DNA from: Prevotellaceae bacterium
Lineage (GTDB): Bacteria > Bacteroidota > Bacteroidia > Bacteroidales > UBA932
Length of the DNA: 14,434 bases
Direction of reading: 5' to 3'
Assembly: GCA_031257455.1 (NCBI GenBank)
Contig: JAIROQ010000003.1
Span: 1 to 14,434 of the forward strand
Positions 1 through 7,604 of the stretch are shown in pieces; position 1 is the first letter of the stretch; the number at the start of each line of letters is the position of its first letter. Both the position numbers and the translations under genes were made by a program. The notes under the pieces were generated by a model. That model was given only the letters and a program-made list of their open reading frames with translations, was not told the DNA's origin and did not search any database.

Positions 1-1
1 G

Positions 2-52
2 GGGACGATTGCTCAGTCCGAGCAAATGCAGCCCGATCCCTTCTGGAATTAA
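2..52 (+). CDS. possible C-terminal end of an unidentified protein (partial)
   Basis: The frame starting at base 2 is open from the left edge and ends in TAA at 50-52. It encodes 16 residues ending EQMQPDPFWN. The other two forward frames also stay open for a while, so this is not proof of a gene. The reason to prefer this frame is that its stop falls at the start of an AATTRAG heptamer repeat, as happens at the ends of gltD and of the genes ending at 8320 and 11467. If real, the gene is convergent with gltD. No family can be named from so few residues. Confidence 0.3.
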   Translation, partial: GTIAQSEQMQPDPFWN

Positions 53-73
53 GAATTAGAAATTAAGAATTAG
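47..73 (+). repeat. AATTRAG-type tandem repeat
   Basis: Two copies of the 13-mer AATTAAGAATTAG lie at 47-59 and 61-73. The exact reverse complement is found at 334-346, next to the gltD stop, so the spacer between the two convergent gene ends is bounded by inverted copies of the same repeat. Confidence 0.8.
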
Positions 74-127
74 GCTGGCGCGTCAAGAGTTAAGAACTAA
101 GAACTAAGAATTGCTGGCGAGTCAGCC

Positions 128-143
128 AAATCTGTAAATTTGT
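128..143 (+). repeat. 8-bp tandem repeat AAATYTGT, first copy
   Basis: AAATCTGT at 128-135 is followed by AAATTTGT at 136-143. The word follows a GTCAGCC motif (121-127), the same arrangement as at 286-324. Confidence 0.7.
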
Positions 144-161
144 AAAAGCCCCTTCGGGGCT
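144..161 (-). terminator. possible intrinsic terminator of gltBD
   Basis: Read on the minus strand, AGCCCC, loop GAA, GGGGCT is a perfect 6-bp stem (156-161 with 147-152) followed by TTT (146-144). It lies about 190 nt past the gltD stop, so it would end a gltBD transcript only if the long 3' region is transcribed. The T-run is short. The hairpin may instead be part of the REP-like element that continues to 194. Confidence 0.45.
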
Positions 162-248
162 ACCTGTGAATAACCCCGTGCGTAAGCGCGGGGTAAAAAC
201 AGCGACACTGCCTTTCGCGCGGCGCACGGACATTCCACGATGCACCGG
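147..248. repeat. REP-like element with two GC hairpins
   Basis: Two adjacent GC-rich hairpins occupy 147-161 and 173-194. The second pairs 173-181 with 186-194 over a GTAA loop, with one G-T wobble. They are followed by a GC-rich stretch (about 200-248) unlike the AT-rich sequence around it. This looks like a dispersed palindromic element of the kind found between genes in Bacteroidota. The assignment is by resemblance only. A minus-strand frame across it (90-275) has no features of a real protein. Confidence 0.4.
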
Positions 249-250
249 CG

Positions 251-292
251 AAGTATGAGGTATGAGTTGCGGCAAGCGCTCCGGCGTCAGCC
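251..292 (+). repeat. ARGTATG heptamers plus GGCGTCAGCC module
   Basis: AAGTATG, AGGTATG and AGTTG (251-269) are followed at 283-292 by the palindrome GGCGTCAGCC (GGC, loop GTCA, GCC). The same order of parts occurs on the minus strand at 6340-6375 and, in weaker form, at 13415-13456. Confidence 0.6.
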
Positions 293-324
293 AAATCTGT
301 AAATCTGTAAATCCGTAAATCTGT
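293..324 (+). repeat. 8-bp tandem repeat AAATCTGT, four copies
   Basis: Four consecutive octamers AAATCTGT, AAATCTGT, AAATCCGT and AAATCTGT, with a partial fifth, follow directly after the GGCGTCAGCC motif at 283-292. Function unknown. Confidence 0.8.
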
Positions 325-347
325 AAATCGCCCCTAATTCTTAATTC

Positions 348-1760
348 CTAATTCTCCAAGAGCCTGTCGATACTTGCTGCTGCCTGCCGGCCGGAGGCGA
401 TGGCACGGACGACCAGGCCGGCGCCATAGTGGGCGTCTCCGGCTACGAAGAGTTTGGGGATGGATGTCCGGTTTTCTGCATCGGCGGCGACATTGCCGCG
501 GGCGTCATAGGCTACGCCGAGCCGGTCTAAAAGTCCTTCGTGTACCGGATGCACAAAACCCATCGCCAGCAAGGCCAACTCGGCGGGAATGATTTCCGGC
601 CGGCCGGTTTCTTTCATGGTCATTTTTCCCGCAGCGTCTTTTTCCCACGTTACCGCCACGACTTCTACGCCGGTAAGCCGTCCGTTTTCGCCGATAAACC
701 GTTTGGTCGAGCAGTTCCAGCGGCGTGTACAGCCTTCGAGGTGGGAGGAAGAGGTTTTCTTAATCAGCGGGTAATTCGGCCAGGGGGTATCGGGATTATG
801 GTGTTCCGGCGGCTCGGGCAGTATTTCGATTTGGGTGATGTCCGCCGCGTGATGCCGCGCGGAAACGCCTACGCAATCCGAGCCGGTGTCGCCGCCGCCG
901 ATGACCAGCACGCGTTTTCCTTTGGCGGAAATCAGTTCATGGTTCACCGGCAGTGCGCCCAGCACGCGGTTTTGCTGTTGCAGCAGTTCCAATGCAAGGT
1001 GTACGCCTTTCAGTTCGCGGCCTTCGACCGGCAGTTCGCGCGGCCGGCCTGCGCCGGTGGCGAGGCATACGGCGTCATAATCGTTCAGCAGTGCGGCGGG
1101 GTCGAGGTTTTTCCCTGCTTCGAGGCCGTTTTTGAAAATAATTCCTTCCGCTTGCAGGATATGCAGCCGCCGGTCGAGCAGGTTTTTTCCCAGTTTGAAA
1201 TCGGGAATGCCGAAGCGCAGGAGGCCGCCGGGCAGTTCGTCTTTTTCAAAGACCGTTACTTCGTGTCCTTTCCTGTTCAGCATGTCGGCAACGGTTAATC
1301 CGGCGGGTCCCGAGCCGATGACGGCTATTCGTTTGCCTGTTCTTGTTTTCGGCGGACGGGGTTGCACGTATCCTTCGGCGAAGGCGTATTCGGTGATGGC
1401 GGCTTCATTTTCACGGGTGGTCACCGGTTGGTCATAGGTATTCAGGACGCAGCTTTTTTCGCAGAGGGCGGGGCAGAGGCGGCCGGTAAATTCCGGGAAA
1501 TTATGGGTAGTCGCCAACAGCCGGTAGGCTGCCGGCCAGTCGCCTTTGGCTAACAGGGCCTGCCATTCGGGCGTCCGGTTGCCCAGCGGGCATGCCCAGT
1601 GGCAGAACGGCACGCCGCAATCCATGCAGCGGGATGCCTGCAATATCCGGTCGTCCCGGTTCAGGGTCTGCTCCACCTCCGTGTAGTCGGTGATGCGTTC
1701 GTGTACGGGACGGTAGCCCGCTTCTTTCCTATTCAAGTTCCAGTTTGGCAATTTTGTCAT
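348..1760 (-). CDS. gltD: glutamate synthase small (beta) subunit
   Basis: This 470-residue protein matches GltD in full. It oxidises NAD(P)H and passes electrons through FAD and iron-sulfur clusters to GltB in the cytoplasm. The N-terminal cysteine clusters are C45, C48, C53, C57 and C96, C100, C104. The FAD-binding G-x-G-x-x-G is at 149-154 (GSGPAG), and the nucleotide-binding GGGDTG is at 288-293. The C-terminal FAD motif reads AGDAHYGAGLVVRAIASGRQ. The ATG at 1760 is chosen because family similarity (AGYRPVHERITDY) begins about residue 14, so no later start fits. The gene overlaps gltB by 32 nt in another frame, which suggests translational coupling and co-transcription from the gltB promoter. 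There is no clear Shine-Dalgarno site. The TAG stop (348-350) touches an AATTRAG repeat. Confidence 0.97.
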   Translation of the reverse strand: MTKLPNWNLNRKEAGYRPVHERITDYTEVEQTLNRDDRILQASRCMDCGVPFCHWACPLGNRTPEWQALLAKGDWPAAYRLLATTHNFPEFTGRLCPALCEKSCVLNTYDQPVTTRENEAAITEYAFAEGYVQPRPPKTRTGKRIAVIGSGPAGLTVADMLNRKGHEVTVFEKDELPGGLLRFGIPDFKLGKNLLDRRLHILQAEGIIFKNGLEAGKNLDPAALLNDYDAVCLATGAGRPRELPVEGRELKGVHLALELLQQQNRVLGALPVNHELISAKGKRVLVIGGGDTGSDCVGVSARHHAADITQIEILPEPPEHHNPDTPWPNYPLIKKTSSSHLEGCTRRWNCSTKRFIGENGRLTGVEVVAVTWEKDAAGKMTMKETGRPEIIPAELALLAMGFVHPVHEGLLDRLGVAYDARGNVAADAENRTSIPKLFVAGDAHYGAGLVVRAIASGRQAAASIDRLLEN

Positions 1761-4700
1761 TGAGGGCTTTCATTTTTTCGTCATGTAATACTTTTTTATA
1801 TTCTATCGGCATCACTTTGATAAAATGCGGCAGGGATTTTTCCCATCCGGTTAAAATCCGTTCCGCAAGGGGGCTTCCGGTGTACCGGTGATGCGCCGAA
1901 ATCAGGCGGTGCAGTTCCTGTTCGTCTGCCTTATCTTCTATGAGGGTCAGTTCGACCATTTCCATATTGCAGAAGTAGTCGAATGTTTTTTCCGTATCAT
2001 ATACGTATGCGATGCCGCCGCTCATGCCGGCAGCGAAGTTTTTGCCGGTAGCGCCCAGCACGACTGTCCGCCCGCCGGTCATGTATTCGCAGCAGTGGTC
2101 GCCAACTCCTTCCACGACTGCAATAGCGCCGCTGTTGCGCACGCAAAAGCGTTCGCCCACGCAGCCGTTGATATATACCTCGCCGGAAGTAGCGCCGTAG
2201 AGCAGGGTATTTCCGGCAATGATATTCTGTTCGGGCGCGAATGTCGAGCCTTTGGGCGGCACAATGGCGATGCGTCCGCCCGAGAGCCCTTTGCCCAGAT
2301 AGTCGTTGGCGTCTCCCTCGAGCCGGAATGAAACGCCTTTCATCAGGAATGCGCCGAAGCTCTGCCCAGCCGAGCCATCGAAATTTACCTGAACAGTATC
2401 GTCCGGCAGGCCGCTGCTGCCGTAGCGTTTGGCTATTTCACCCGACAGCATGGCGCCTACCGTGCGGTGGATGTTTCCTATTTTTATATCTATCCGTACG
2501 GGCATGGCCTGTTCCATGGCGGGTTTGGCGCGGTCAAGCAGCGTGCGGTCGAGTATGTCATGGATTTTGTGTTCCTGCGCTTTTATGCAACGCAGCGCAT
2601 GGGACGTATCTTTGGGAAAGTAGCGTAATTTCGACAAATCGACTTTCCCGATTTTCGGGTGCATGTTCGGGAGTTCGCGCAATGCCAGTAAATCGCTCCG
2701 GCCGATGATTTCCTGCAGGCTTTTTACGCCCATAGCGGCCAAGTGTTCCCGTACTTCCTGCGCGAGGAAAGTAAAAAAGTTAACCAGATAGTCGGGGTTT
2801 CCCTTGAAACGTTTGCGCAGTTCTTCGTGTTGCGTGGCCACGCCTACGGGGCAAATGTTCAGGTGGCATTTGCGCATCATCACGCATCCGAGAACAATCA
2901 GCGCGCTGGTGGCAAAGCCATATTCTTCGGCGCCCAGCAGGGTGGAGATGATAATATCTTTGCCGGTTTTCAGTTGGCCGTCCGTTTGCAGGCGGACGCA
3001 TCCGCGCAGGTCATTCATCACTAATGTCTGTTGTGTTTCGGCCAGTCCGAGTTCTCCCGGCACGCCGGCATGGCGGATGGAACTGATGGGGCTTGCGCCT
3101 GTGCCGCCTTCGCTTCCGCTGATGAGGATGAGGTCGGCTTTGGCTTTGGCTACGCCGGCGGCGATAGTGCCTACGCCGCTTTCGGCAACTAATTTCACGC
3201 TGATGGCTGCCGCAGGGTTCACGTTTTTCAGGTCAAAAATCAGTTGCGCGAGGTCTTCAATCGAATAAATATCGTGATGGGGCGGGGGGGAAATAAGCGA
3301 GATACCCGGAATGGAATGGCGGGTGGCGGCGATGGTTACATTCACCTTGTATCCCGGTAGCTGGCCGCCTTCGCCGGGTTTAGCGCCCTGGGCGATTTTT
3401 ATCTGGAGCTCATCGGCATTTACGAGGTAGTCGGTGGTAACGCCGAAGCGTCCTGAGGCAATCTGCTTGATGGCGCTGCGGCGGTTCAGTCCGTCAGCGC
3501 CGGGACGGAAGCGGGCGGGGTCTTCGCCGCCTTCGCCGGTATTGCTTTTGCCGTGCAGGCGGTTCAGGGCGATGGCCAGCGCTTCGTGCGCTTCCCTGCT
3601 GATAGACCCGTAGGACATAGCGCCGGTAACAAACCGCCGCACGATGGCTTCCACAGGTTCTACTTCATCGAGCGGCAGGACGGCGCCTTTTTTATAGATA
3701 AGGAAATCGCGCAGGAAGACCGGCGCGGTTTTCTCGTCTGAGGCTTTGGTAAATTCCTTGAATAGCCGGTAGTCCCCCGTTTTGGTGGCTATTTGAAGTT
3801 TGGAAATGGTTTCGGGATTCCATGCGTGTTGTTCGCCGTCTTTGCGGTAGTGGTAGATACCATAGTGGGGCAGCAGGTCGTCCGTTGCGTTGTCGCCAAA
3901 GCCGAGCGCATGCGCCTGCAGCGTTTCGCGGGTAATATCTTCCAGCGTAATGCCGCCGATAGAGGAAGGCATCCCGCTAAAGTATTTTTCCAGCACTTCC
4001 GCGCTGACGCCTACCGCCTCAAATATCTGCGCCCCGCGATAACCGCGCAGGGTGGATATGCCCATTTTCGACAGAATTTTCAGCAGTCCTTTATTGATGG
4101 CCTGTATGTAATTCTTTTCGGCAGTGGGGTAGTCGAGTTGCAGTTCATGTTTTGTCACCAAATCGTCCAGCACGGCAAAGGCCATATAAGGATTTACGCC
4201 GCTTGCGCCGAAGCCGAAGAGCAGGGCGAAGTGCATGACCTCGCGGGCTTCGGCCGTTTCCACGATGATGGCTGTTTGCATCCGCTTCCGCCGTTCGATT
4301 AAATGATAATGCACGGCCGAGAGCGCAAGCAATGAAGGAATGGCCGCCCGTTCTTTTGAGGTTTCGCGGTCGCTCAGGATGATGTAACTGAACCCGTCAT
4401 CCACCGCCTGCTCGGCCTGCCGGCAGATGTGGTGCAGGGCTTCTTCCATACCCTGCGTCTGTTTTCCCGCATCAAACAGTATGGGAATACTGACGGTGCG
4501 GAAGCCTTTATAGGCTAAATGTTTTAAAATATCGAGGTCTTCGTTGTTGATAATCGGGCTTTGGAGCTTGACCATTTTGCAGGCTTCCGGCGAAGCGTCC
4601 AGCAGGTCGTCTATCTGGCAACCGATGTACAGCGAGAGCGACATGACTAATTCCTCGCGGATGGGGTCTATCGGCGGGTTGGTAACCTGCGCGAACAGCT

Positions 4701-6222
4701 GACGGAAATAGTTGAACAGCCGTTGCGGTTTGTCCGACAATACAGCCAGCGGCGTGTCATTGCCCATAGACGATACCGGTTCTTTCCCTTCTCCGGCCAT
4801 AGGGAGGATGATTTTTTCTATTTCTTCACGCGTGTAGCCAAAGGCTTTCAGGCAGGCGGGCAGTTGTTCCACACTGTGCGGTACGGTGCGTCCCGATTTG
4901 ATATTCGACAGGATGATGCGGTTTTTTTCGAGCCATTCGCGGTAGGGATGTTCCGCCGCCAGCGTTTGTTTCAGTTCGGCGTCATAGAAGATTTTCCCTT
5001 CCTGCGTGTCAATCATCAGCATTTTTCCGGGCTGCAGCCGTCCTTTCTGTTTGATTTCCGAAGCCGCAAAAGGCAATGCCCCCGCTTCGGAGGCGACTAC
5101 CATCACGTCATTTTTTGTAATCAGGTAGCGCGCGGGACGCAGGCCGTTGCGGTCAAGCATGCCGCCGGCATAGCGGCCATCGGAGAACAGCAGCGTGGCA
5201 GGGCCGTCCCAAGGCTCCATGAAGATGCTCTGGTATTCGTAGAAGGCTTTCAGGTCGGCAGGAATGGGATTTTTGTCGCTCCGGCTTTCGGGAACGAGCA
5301 TGGCCAGGGCATGGGGCAGCGTTTTTCCCGACATGGTCAGAAATTCCAGCACATTGTCCAGCGATGCGCTGTCGCTCATGCCGGGCTGGATAACCGGAAA
5401 AATTTCTTCCACATTACCCAGCGCCGGGGCTTTCAGGAGGGCTTCCCGCGCTTGCATCCAGAAACGGTTACCGCGAATGGTATTGATTTCGCCGTTATGC
5501 CCCAGCAGGCGGAAAGGCTGCGCCAAATCCCACGAAGGAAAAGTATTGGTGCTGAAACGCGAATGTACCAGCGCCAGCCCGCTGGTGAAATAGGGATTGG
5601 TCAGGTCGGGATAGTAGCCGCGCAATTGCATGGACGTAAGCATACCTTTATATATAATCCGCTTGGAGGACAGGCTGGGGATGTAAAACTGCTGCCGTTG
5701 GCCGGCCGGCAATGCCTGTATCGCCTTCTCGAGCTTCCTGCGTGCGATGTAGAGCAGTTGTTCCAGCCGGCCGGAGCATCCGGTTTCCACTACGAACAGT
5801 TGTTTGATGCAGGGTTCATTGGCTTTGGAAATAGCGCCCAGCAGTTCGCTGCATACCGGCACATCGCGTACGGCCAGTATTTTTAACCCGTTCCCGGAAA
5901 ATACCTGCTCCATCATTTGGAGATACGGTGGCTGTTCGCCGGCGTCTGGGGGGAGGAAGACTAATCCTGTGCCGTACTTCCCCTTTTCCGGCACGGGGAT
6001 GCCCTGCAATAAAATAAATTCATGCGGTATCTGTACCATAATGCCCGCGCCGTCTCCGGTTTTATTATCCGCGCTTTCGGCGCCGCGGTGCAGCATATTT
6101 TCGAGTAGTTGCAGGCTTTTTTCGACAATGTCATGCGACTTGTTCCCCCGTATATCCGCCAGCAGTCCTACGCCGCATGCGTCATGTTCCTGTCCGGGAA
6201 GGTATAAATTCGGTCGGTTCAT
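1729..6222 (-). CDS. gltB: glutamate synthase large (alpha) subunit
   Basis: GltB hydrolyses glutamine and transfers the ammonia to 2-oxoglutarate, giving two glutamates; with GltD it forms the bacterial GOGAT of ammonia assimilation. At 1497 residues it is of normal full length. A short propeptide (1-15) precedes C16 in HDACGVGL, the nucleophile of the class II glutamine amidotransferase domain (about 16-420). A central domain follows (from about 490), then the FMN/2-oxoglutarate barrel (about 810-1190; SYGSISREAHE, SNTGEGGED, GGTGASP). The Cx5Cx4C ligands of the 3Fe-4S cluster are C1113, C1119 and C1124. The C-terminal GXGXG beta-helix domain includes LGKGLSGGRIAI near 1305-1317. The ATG at 6222 is fixed by the propeptide length. 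A TATTTTTG promoter box lies 34 nt upstream. Confidence 0.98.
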   Translation of the reverse strand: MNRPNLYLPGQEHDACGVGLLADIRGNKSHDIVEKSLQLLENMLHRGAESADNKTGDGAGIMVQIPHEFILLQGIPVPEKGKYGTGLVFLPPDAGEQPPYLQMMEQVFSGNGLKILAVRDVPVCSELLGAISKANEPCIKQLFVVETGCSGRLEQLLYIARRKLEKAIQALPAGQRQQFYIPSLSSKRIIYKGMLTSMQLRGYYPDLTNPYFTSGLALVHSRFSTNTFPSWDLAQPFRLLGHNGEINTIRGNRFWMQAREALLKAPALGNVEEIFPVIQPGMSDSASLDNVLEFLTMSGKTLPHALAMLVPESRSDKNPIPADLKAFYEYQSIFMEPWDGPATLLFSDGRYAGGMLDRNGLRPARYLITKNDVMVVASEAGALPFAASEIKQKGRLQPGKMLMIDTQEGKIFYDAELKQTLAAEHPYREWLEKNRIILSNIKSGRTVPHSVEQLPACLKAFGYTREEIEKIILPMAGEGKEPVSSMGNDTPLAVLSDKPQRLFNYFRQLFAQVTNPPIDPIREELVMSLSLYIGCQIDDLLDASPEACKMVKLQSPIINNEDLDILKHLAYKGFRTVSIPILFDAGKQTQGMEEALHHICRQAEQAVDDGFSYIILSDRETSKERAAIPSLLALSAVHYHLIERRKRMQTAIIVETAEAREVMHFALLFGFGASGVNPYMAFAVLDDLVTKHELQLDYPTAEKNYIQAINKGLLKILSKMGISTLRGYRGAQIFEAVGVSAEVLEKYFSGMPSSIGGITLEDITRETLQAHALGFGDNATDDLLPHYGIYHYRKDGEQHAWNPETISKLQIATKTGDYRLFKEFTKASDEKTAPVFLRDFLIYKKGAVLPLDEVEPVEAIVRRFVTGAMSYGSISREAHEALAIALNRLHGKSNTGEGGEDPARFRPGADGLNRRSAIKQIASGRFGVTTDYLVNADELQIKIAQGAKPGEGGQLPGYKVNVTIAATRHSIPGISLISPPPHHDIYSIEDLAQLIFDLKNVNPAAAISVKLVAESGVGTIAAGVAKAKADLILISGSEGGTGASPISSIRHAGVPGELGLAETQQTLVMNDLRGCVRLQTDGQLKTGKDIIISTLLGAEEYGFATSALIVLGCVMMRKCHLNICPVGVATQHEELRKRFKGNPDYLVNFFTFLAQEVREHLAAMGVKSLQEIIGRSDLLALRELPNMHPKIGKVDLSKLRYFPKDTSHALRCIKAQEHKIHDILDRTLLDRAKPAMEQAMPVRIDIKIGNIHRTVGAMLSGEIAKRYGSSGLPDDTVQVNFDGSAGQSFGAFLMKGVSFRLEGDANDYLGKGLSGGRIAIVPPKGSTFAPEQNIIAGNTLLYGATSGEVYINGCVGERFCVRNSGAIAVVEGVGDHCCEYMTGGRTVVLGATGKNFAAGMSGGIAYVYDTEKTFDYFCNMEMVELTLIEDKADEQELHRLISAHHRYTGSPLAERILTGWEKSLPHFIKVMPIEYKKVLHDEKMKALNDKIAKLELE

Positions 6223-6256
6223 CTTGCAGGTCTGTGAATAATCTATTATCTGGACA

Positions 6257-6264
6257 CAAAAATA
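6257..6264 (-). promoter_or_regulatory. -7 promoter box of gltBD (TATTTTTG)
   Basis: On the minus strand TATTTTTG matches the Bacteroidota -7 consensus TAnnTTTG. It ends 34 nt before the gltB ATG, giving a short leader of roughly 25-30 nt. No TTTG is seen at the -33 position. Confidence 0.6.
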
Positions 6265-6314
6265 ATGATTTAATTTTGTCCCTGCGTTAAAAAAAGATTA
6301 ATGATTTGGAGATT

Positions 6315-6338
6315 TGCTAATGTGCTAATGTGCTAATT
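6315..6338 (+). repeat. 8-bp tandem repeat TGCTAATG
   Basis: Three consecutive octamers, TGCTAATG, TGCTAATG and TGCTAATT, lie in the divergent spacer between gltB and the glycosidase gene. They join directly to the GGCTGACGC inverted-repeat arm at 6340. Confidence 0.8.
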
Positions 6339-6339
6339 G

Positions 6340-6422
6340 GGCTGACGCGCCAACAACTCATACCTCATAACTCATGCTGGATTGCTTCGCTACGCTCGCA
6401 ATGACGCATTGGCGTCAGCCAA
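6340..6422. repeat. inverted repeat around a palindromic dispersed motif
   Basis: GGCTGACGC (6340-6348) and its perfect reverse complement GCGTCAGCC (6412-6420) flank the segment. The right arm is itself a hairpin (TTGGC, GTCA, GCCAA at 6409-6422). Inside are ARGTATG-type heptamers on the minus strand (about 6354-6375) and, at 6381-6402, ATTGC, a 12-nt middle, GCAAT. The latter belongs to a palindromic sequence that I recognise as scattered through many unrelated bacterial genomes. Confidence 0.6.
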
Positions 6423-6423
6423 A

Positions 6424-6452
6424 ATAGTCAATAGTCAATAAAAAAATAGTCA
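6424..6452 (+). repeat. ATAGTCA heptamers
   Basis: ATAGTCA occurs at 6424-6430, 6431-6437 and, after an A-rich gap, at 6446-6452, ending 12 nt before the -7 box of the glycosidase gene. Confidence 0.75.
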
Positions 6453-6463
6453 ATAAAAATAAC

Positions 6464-6471
6464 TATCTTTG
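6464..6471 (+). promoter_or_regulatory. -7 promoter box of the glycosidase operon (TATCTTTG)
   Basis: TATCTTTG is an exact TAnnTTTG match ending 18 nt before the ATG at 6490. It implies a very short leader (about 12 nt). It also argues against the in-frame TTG at 6469, which would lie inside the promoter box. No -33 TTTG is visible. Confidence 0.65.
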
Positions 6472-6489
6472 CGCCTAAATAAGACAATC

Positions 6490-7602
6490 ATGCAAATTAA
6501 AAAACATTTACTGTTTACAGTCTTTGGCGCATGCGTTGCGCTGCAAGGCTGTACGCAAACCGGCGATGCCGGATTGAAAGAAAAAATCGCCCAAATGCTG
6601 CTGGTCGGCTTCCGCGATACAGTACTGACGGAAAACAGCGAAATCTACCACGATGTAAAAGACCGGAAAGTAGGCGGCATCATCCTGTTCGATTATGATG
6701 TGCCGTCCAAAACGCCGGTGCGTAATATACAATCGCCGGCGCAGGTGAAAAAACTGGTGGCGGACTTGCAACAAATCGCACCCGGAAAACTGCTGGTATC
6801 CATCGACCAGGAAGGAGGGAAAGTAAACCGCCTGAAAACCGTGTTCGGCTTTCCTCCCAGCGTGTCGGCAAAATACTTGGGCGCGCTGGATAATGTCGAT
6901 ACGACCGCTTTCCATGCGGCGCAAACGGCCGGCATACTGGCAGACTTGGGCGTCAACCTGAATTTTGCGCCCTGTGTAGATGTGGACGTCAATCCTGAAA
7001 ATCCCATCATCGGGCAGAAGGAACGCAGTTTTTCCGCCAATCCGGAGAAAGTGGCGGAGCACGCCGCAGTTTGGATTGCCGAACATACGAAACGGAATGT
7101 CATTTCCTGCCCGAAACATTTTCCCGGACATGGTAGCTCCATGAACGACACGCATGCCGGCAGCGCCGATGTGACTCAGACATGGAGCGAGCAGGAACTC
7201 GTCCCTTACCAACGTTTATTGGAAACCGGCGCTATTTCGTTAATCATGACCTCGCATGTCTTCAATGCCCGTTTGGACGCGGACTATCCGGCGACCATGT
7301 CGAAAAAAATCCTCACCGGAATACTGCGCGAACAACTGGGTTTCGAGGGCGTGATTATTTCCGATGATTTGGCGATGGGCGCTATTGCCGACCTGTTCCC
7401 GCTGGAAGTGGCTTTGGAAAAGGCTATCAATGCCGGCGTGGATATTCTTTGCCTCTCGAACAACGGCAGCGTTTACAAACCGCAGATGACGCAAAATATC
7501 ATTGATACCATTTACGCCTTAGTGCAATCGGGTAAAATCCCGCCGGAACGTATTGACGAGTCATACCGGCGTATCCAACAACTGAAACAAGCATTTTTAT
7601 AA
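6490..7602 (+). CDS. nagZ: family 3 glycosidase lipoprotein, NagZ-like beta-N-acetylhexosaminidase
   Basis: This 370-residue glycoside hydrolase family 3 protein probably removes beta-linked N-acetylglucosamine, for example from peptidoglycan fragments. The family signature KHFPGHG-x4-DTH is at 209-222; the Asp/His pair (D220, H222) serves as acid/base in NagZ enzymes. The nucleophile is expected at D292 in IISDDLAMGA. SIDQEGGKVNRL (104-115) forms part of the sugar site. The N-terminus is a lipoprotein signal ending LQGC with C21 as the lipid-bearing residue, so the enzyme is probably anchored in the envelope, unlike cytosolic E. coli NagZ. It has only the catalytic barrel, with no C-terminal extension or beta-lactamase-like domain. 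The ATG at 6490 is preferred over an in-frame TTG at 6469. The WbqC-family gene follows 2 nt after its stop. Substrate is inferred from the family. Confidence 0.9.
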   Translation: MQIKKHLLFTVFGACVALQGCTQTGDAGLKEKIAQMLLVGFRDTVLTENSEIYHDVKDRKVGGIILFDYDVPSKTPVRNIQSPAQVKKLVADLQQIAPGKLLVSIDQEGGKVNRLKTVFGFPPSVSAKYLGALDNVDTTAFHAAQTAGILADLGVNLNFAPCVDVDVNPENPIIGQKERSFSANPEKVAEHAAVWIAEHTKRNVISCPKHFPGHGSSMNDTHAGSADVTQTWSEQELVPYQRLLETGAISLIMTSHVFNARLDADYPATMSKKILTGILREQLGFEGVIISDDLAMGAIADLFPLEVALEKAINAGVDILCLSNNGSVYKPQMTQNIIDTIYALVQSGKIPPERIDESYRRIQQLKQAFL

Positions 7603-7604
7603 AC

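Noticed and set aside
90..275. 61-codon open frame on the minus strand in the left spacer
   Set aside because: It runs through hairpins and tandem repeats, has no start signal and encodes no recognisable domain; it is best explained as a chance frame in a GC-rich repeat element.
540..1298. 252-codon open frame on the plus strand
   Set aside because: It is an antisense shadow of gltD, which has all its cofactor motifs.
4723..5886. 387-codon open frame on the plus strand
   Set aside because: It lies wholly opposite gltB, whose motifs are intact throughout. Long antisense frames are common opposite GC-biased genes, and its protein has no family features.
6469..6489. Upstream TTG start for the glycosidase gene
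   Set aside because: The TTG is part of the TATCTTTG promoter box, and the ATG at 6490 gives a proper lipoprotein signal peptide.
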